Source of the DNA: Ferrovibrio sp046297595
GTDB lineage: Bacteria; Pseudomonadota; Alphaproteobacteria; Ferrovibrionales; Ferrovibrionaceae
Length of the DNA stretch: 64,000 bases
NCBI RefSeq assembly: GCF_046297595.1
Contig: NZ_JBKBHT010000006.1
Coordinates: forward strand, 124,001-188,000
Reading direction: 5' to 3'
This document shows, in pieces, positions 62,529 to 64,000 of the stretch. A model generated the notes under the pieces. That model saw only the letters and a program-made list of their open reading frames with translations, was not told where the DNA came from and ran no database searches. Position 1 is the first letter of the stretch, and the number at the start of each line of letters is the position of its first letter. Both the position numbers and the translations under genes were made by a program.

Positions 62529-64000
62529 TCAGCCGGCAGGCTGCGCGGCATCCTCCAGCACGAACTGCACCCGGCGTTCGCCGCGCCAGTAGTCGGCGCG
62601 CAGATGGCCACCCAGATGCAGCGGTGCGCCGGTCTGGCGCGCCTGCAACAGGGCCGGACCAAGCTCGCCCTCGATGCTGCGGAAGGCGATGGCCTTCAGG
62701 CGCGGGCCGCTGCCGTCGCCGCCGGCCAGCAGGCAGCGCACATGTTTTTCGCCCACAACATCGGCGGTGATCACGCGGGCGGCGGTGAGCGCGAAGCGCG
62801 GTTCGGGGTTGCCCGAACCATAGGGACCGAGCTGTTCCAGCTTTTCATACAGGTCGATATTGCAGCCGCCGATGCCGACCGCGCCATCGAAACCCAGCGA
62901 GGCGGAAGCCCCGGCGCGTATCACCGCGTCGCACAGGCGCTCGTTGAGGAAGGCCTTCAGATCGTTGAGCTTGCTGGCTTCCACCGTCAGGCCGGCCGCC
63001 ATGGCATGGCCGCCGCCATTCACCAGCAGGCCGGCCTGGCTGGCCGCCACCACGGCGGCGCCGAGATCGACGCCGGGAATCGAGCGGCCCGAGCCCTTGC
63101 CCAGAACGACTCCTCCTGGGCCATTCTCATCCAGCGCGATCACAAAGCTGGGCCGGCCGGCCGCCTCGCGGATGCGGGCCGCCACGATGCCGATCACGCC
63201 GGGATGCCAGCCTTGCCGCGCCACCAGCGCCAACGCCGCCGTTTCGGGCACATGCTCCAGCTCCTGCATGGCTTCCAGCAAAACGCCGGCCTCGATCTCC
63301 TGCCGCTCGCGATTGTAACGATCAAGCTCGGCGGCCATGGCGGCAGCCTCGCGCGGATCGTCGCAGGACAACAGCCGTGTGCCCAGATCGGCCTGGCCGA
63401 CCCGCCCGCCGGCATTCACGCGCGGCCCGAGCAGGAAGCCCAGATGATAGGTGCCGGGCGGCTCGTTCACGCCGGCCACGTCGGCCAGCGCGGCCAGCCC
63501 CGCATTGCCGCGTCCACGCAGGATCTTCAGCCCCTGCCCCACCAGCGCGCGGTTCAGGCCGGTGAGCGGCACCACATCGCAGACCGTGCCCAGCGCCACC
63601 AGATCGAGCCAGCCCATCAGGTTGGGCTCCGGGCGTTCAGTGTTGTAGAAACCGCGTTCACGCAGGCGGCGGTTCACCGCCACCACCAGCAGGAAGGTGA
63701 CGCCCACGGCGGCGAGTTGGCCGAAACCGGGCTGCTCATCCAGACGGTTGGGATTGACGATGGCCACGGCACGCGGCAGGTCCGGCTCGGCGAGATGGTG
63801 ATCGGCCACGATCACATCCAGACCGACAGTGGCGGCATCCTCCAGCGCGGCAAAGGCCAGCGTGCCGCAATCGACGGTGACGACCACTTTCACGCCCTCG
63901 CCGGCCAATCGGCGCAAGGCCGGTGCATTGGGGCCGTAGCCTTCCTTCAGGCGGTCGGGGATGTAGACACGCAACGGCCGGCCGACGGCGCGGAAGAACC
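62529..64000 (-). CDS. recJ: single-stranded-DNA exonuclease RecJ (start outside window)
   Basis: The frame is open to the window end, so the 5' part is missing; about 490 C-terminal residues are seen. DHH motif VADHHLAEPDLPRAV, TVDCGTLAF just before, and DHHA1-type VNGGGHAMAAGLTVE with GKGSGRSIPG. RecJ is the 5'-3' ssDNA exonuclease of RecFOR recombination and mismatch repair. Opposes the EamA gene, with 7 bases between stops. Confidence 0.95.
   Translation of the reverse strand, partial: FFRAVGRPLRVYIPDRLKEGYGPNAPALRRLAGEGVKVVVTVDCGTLAFAALEDAATVGLDVIVADHHLAEPDLPRAVAIVNPNRLDEQPGFGQLAAVGVTFLLVVAVNRRLRERGFYNTERPEPNLMGWLDLVALGTVCDVVPLTGLNRALVGQGLKILRGRGNAGLAALADVAGVNEPPGTYHLGFLLGPRVNAGGRVGQADLGTRLLSCDDPREAAAMAAELDRYNRERQEIEAGVLLEAMQELEHVPETAALALVARQGWHPGVIGIVAARIREAAGRPSFVIALDENGPGGVVLGKGSGRSIPGVDLGAAVVAASQAGLLVNGGGHAMAAGLTVEASKLNDLKAFLNERLCDAVIRAGASASLGFDGAVGIGGCNIDLYEKLEQLGPYGSGNPEPRFALTAARVITADVVGEKHVRCLLAGGDGSGPRLKAIAFRSIEGELGPALLQARQTGAPLHLGGHLRADYWRGERRVQFVLEDAAQPAG

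Overview
This 64 kb window is a high-GC chromosomal segment from an alphaproteobacterium. The strongest evidence is the block tolC - popZ - valS, with a PIMT-like methyltransferase beside tolC. GatCAB, two-protein XdhC/Cox accessory genes and several TRAP and ABC uptake loci agree with this. A Rhodospirillales-like genus such as Ferrovibrio is my tentative guess; I cannot prove it. I see no rRNA, prophage, insertion sequence or CRISPR array. Coding density is high, and the only possible gene-free gap above about 300 bases is 46459-46842, which holds a weakly supported small ORF and short direct repeats.

Layout. 1-4628: copper-handling operon (His-rich periplasmic proteins, a TolC-type lipoprotein, multicopper oxidase, cupredoxin, CusF-like protein, cytochrome c). 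4635-10249: small stress-type genes (NTF2-like, basic KGG-type protein, CBS pair, quinone-oxidoreductase-like) and two tandem paralogues with C-terminal PilZ domains. 10392-20823: lipoprotein, gatCAB, ruvX, MFS exporter, a 44-residue lipoprotein, NTF2-like protein, cytidine deaminase, valS and popZ. 21085-25204: tolC, rhodanese, PIMT-like protein, tRNA-Cys and small orphans. 25316-30239: CO-dehydrogenase/xanthine-dehydrogenase accessory operon (MoxR, VWA, two XdhC parts, a molybdopterin-binding/MobA-like fusion) with no hydroxylase subunits. 30416-32949: a degenerate GGDEF/EAL-like protein and two orphans. 33178-41364: purU, then a MarR/TRAP operon divergent from a fused indolepyruvate-ferredoxin-oxidoreductase-type pair, with an inverted repeat between them. 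41414-47124: ScsB/redoxin pair, PAS_5 protein, LpxR-like outer membrane enzyme, arfB, GNAT. 47149-51779: chemoreceptor with CZB and PilZ domains, deaminase, and a low-GC radical SAM gene. 51899-62521: tRNA-Glu, then a GntR-controlled gamma-glutamyltransferase/DUF1028/Dpp peptide-uptake operon, cupin and EamA exporter. 62529-64000: recJ, cut by the window end.

Themes. Cyclic-di-GMP recurs: three proteins carry the same PilZ-type module with RxxxR and NxSxxG intact, and a fourth looks like an inactivated GGDEF-EAL protein. The two best-defined regulons are the MarR/TRAP/IOR locus (2-oxoacid or aromatic-acid use) and the GntR/GGT/Dpp locus (gamma-glutamyl or peptide use); each has a candidate operator in its control region. 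Functions are read from motifs and order only; no database search was possible.
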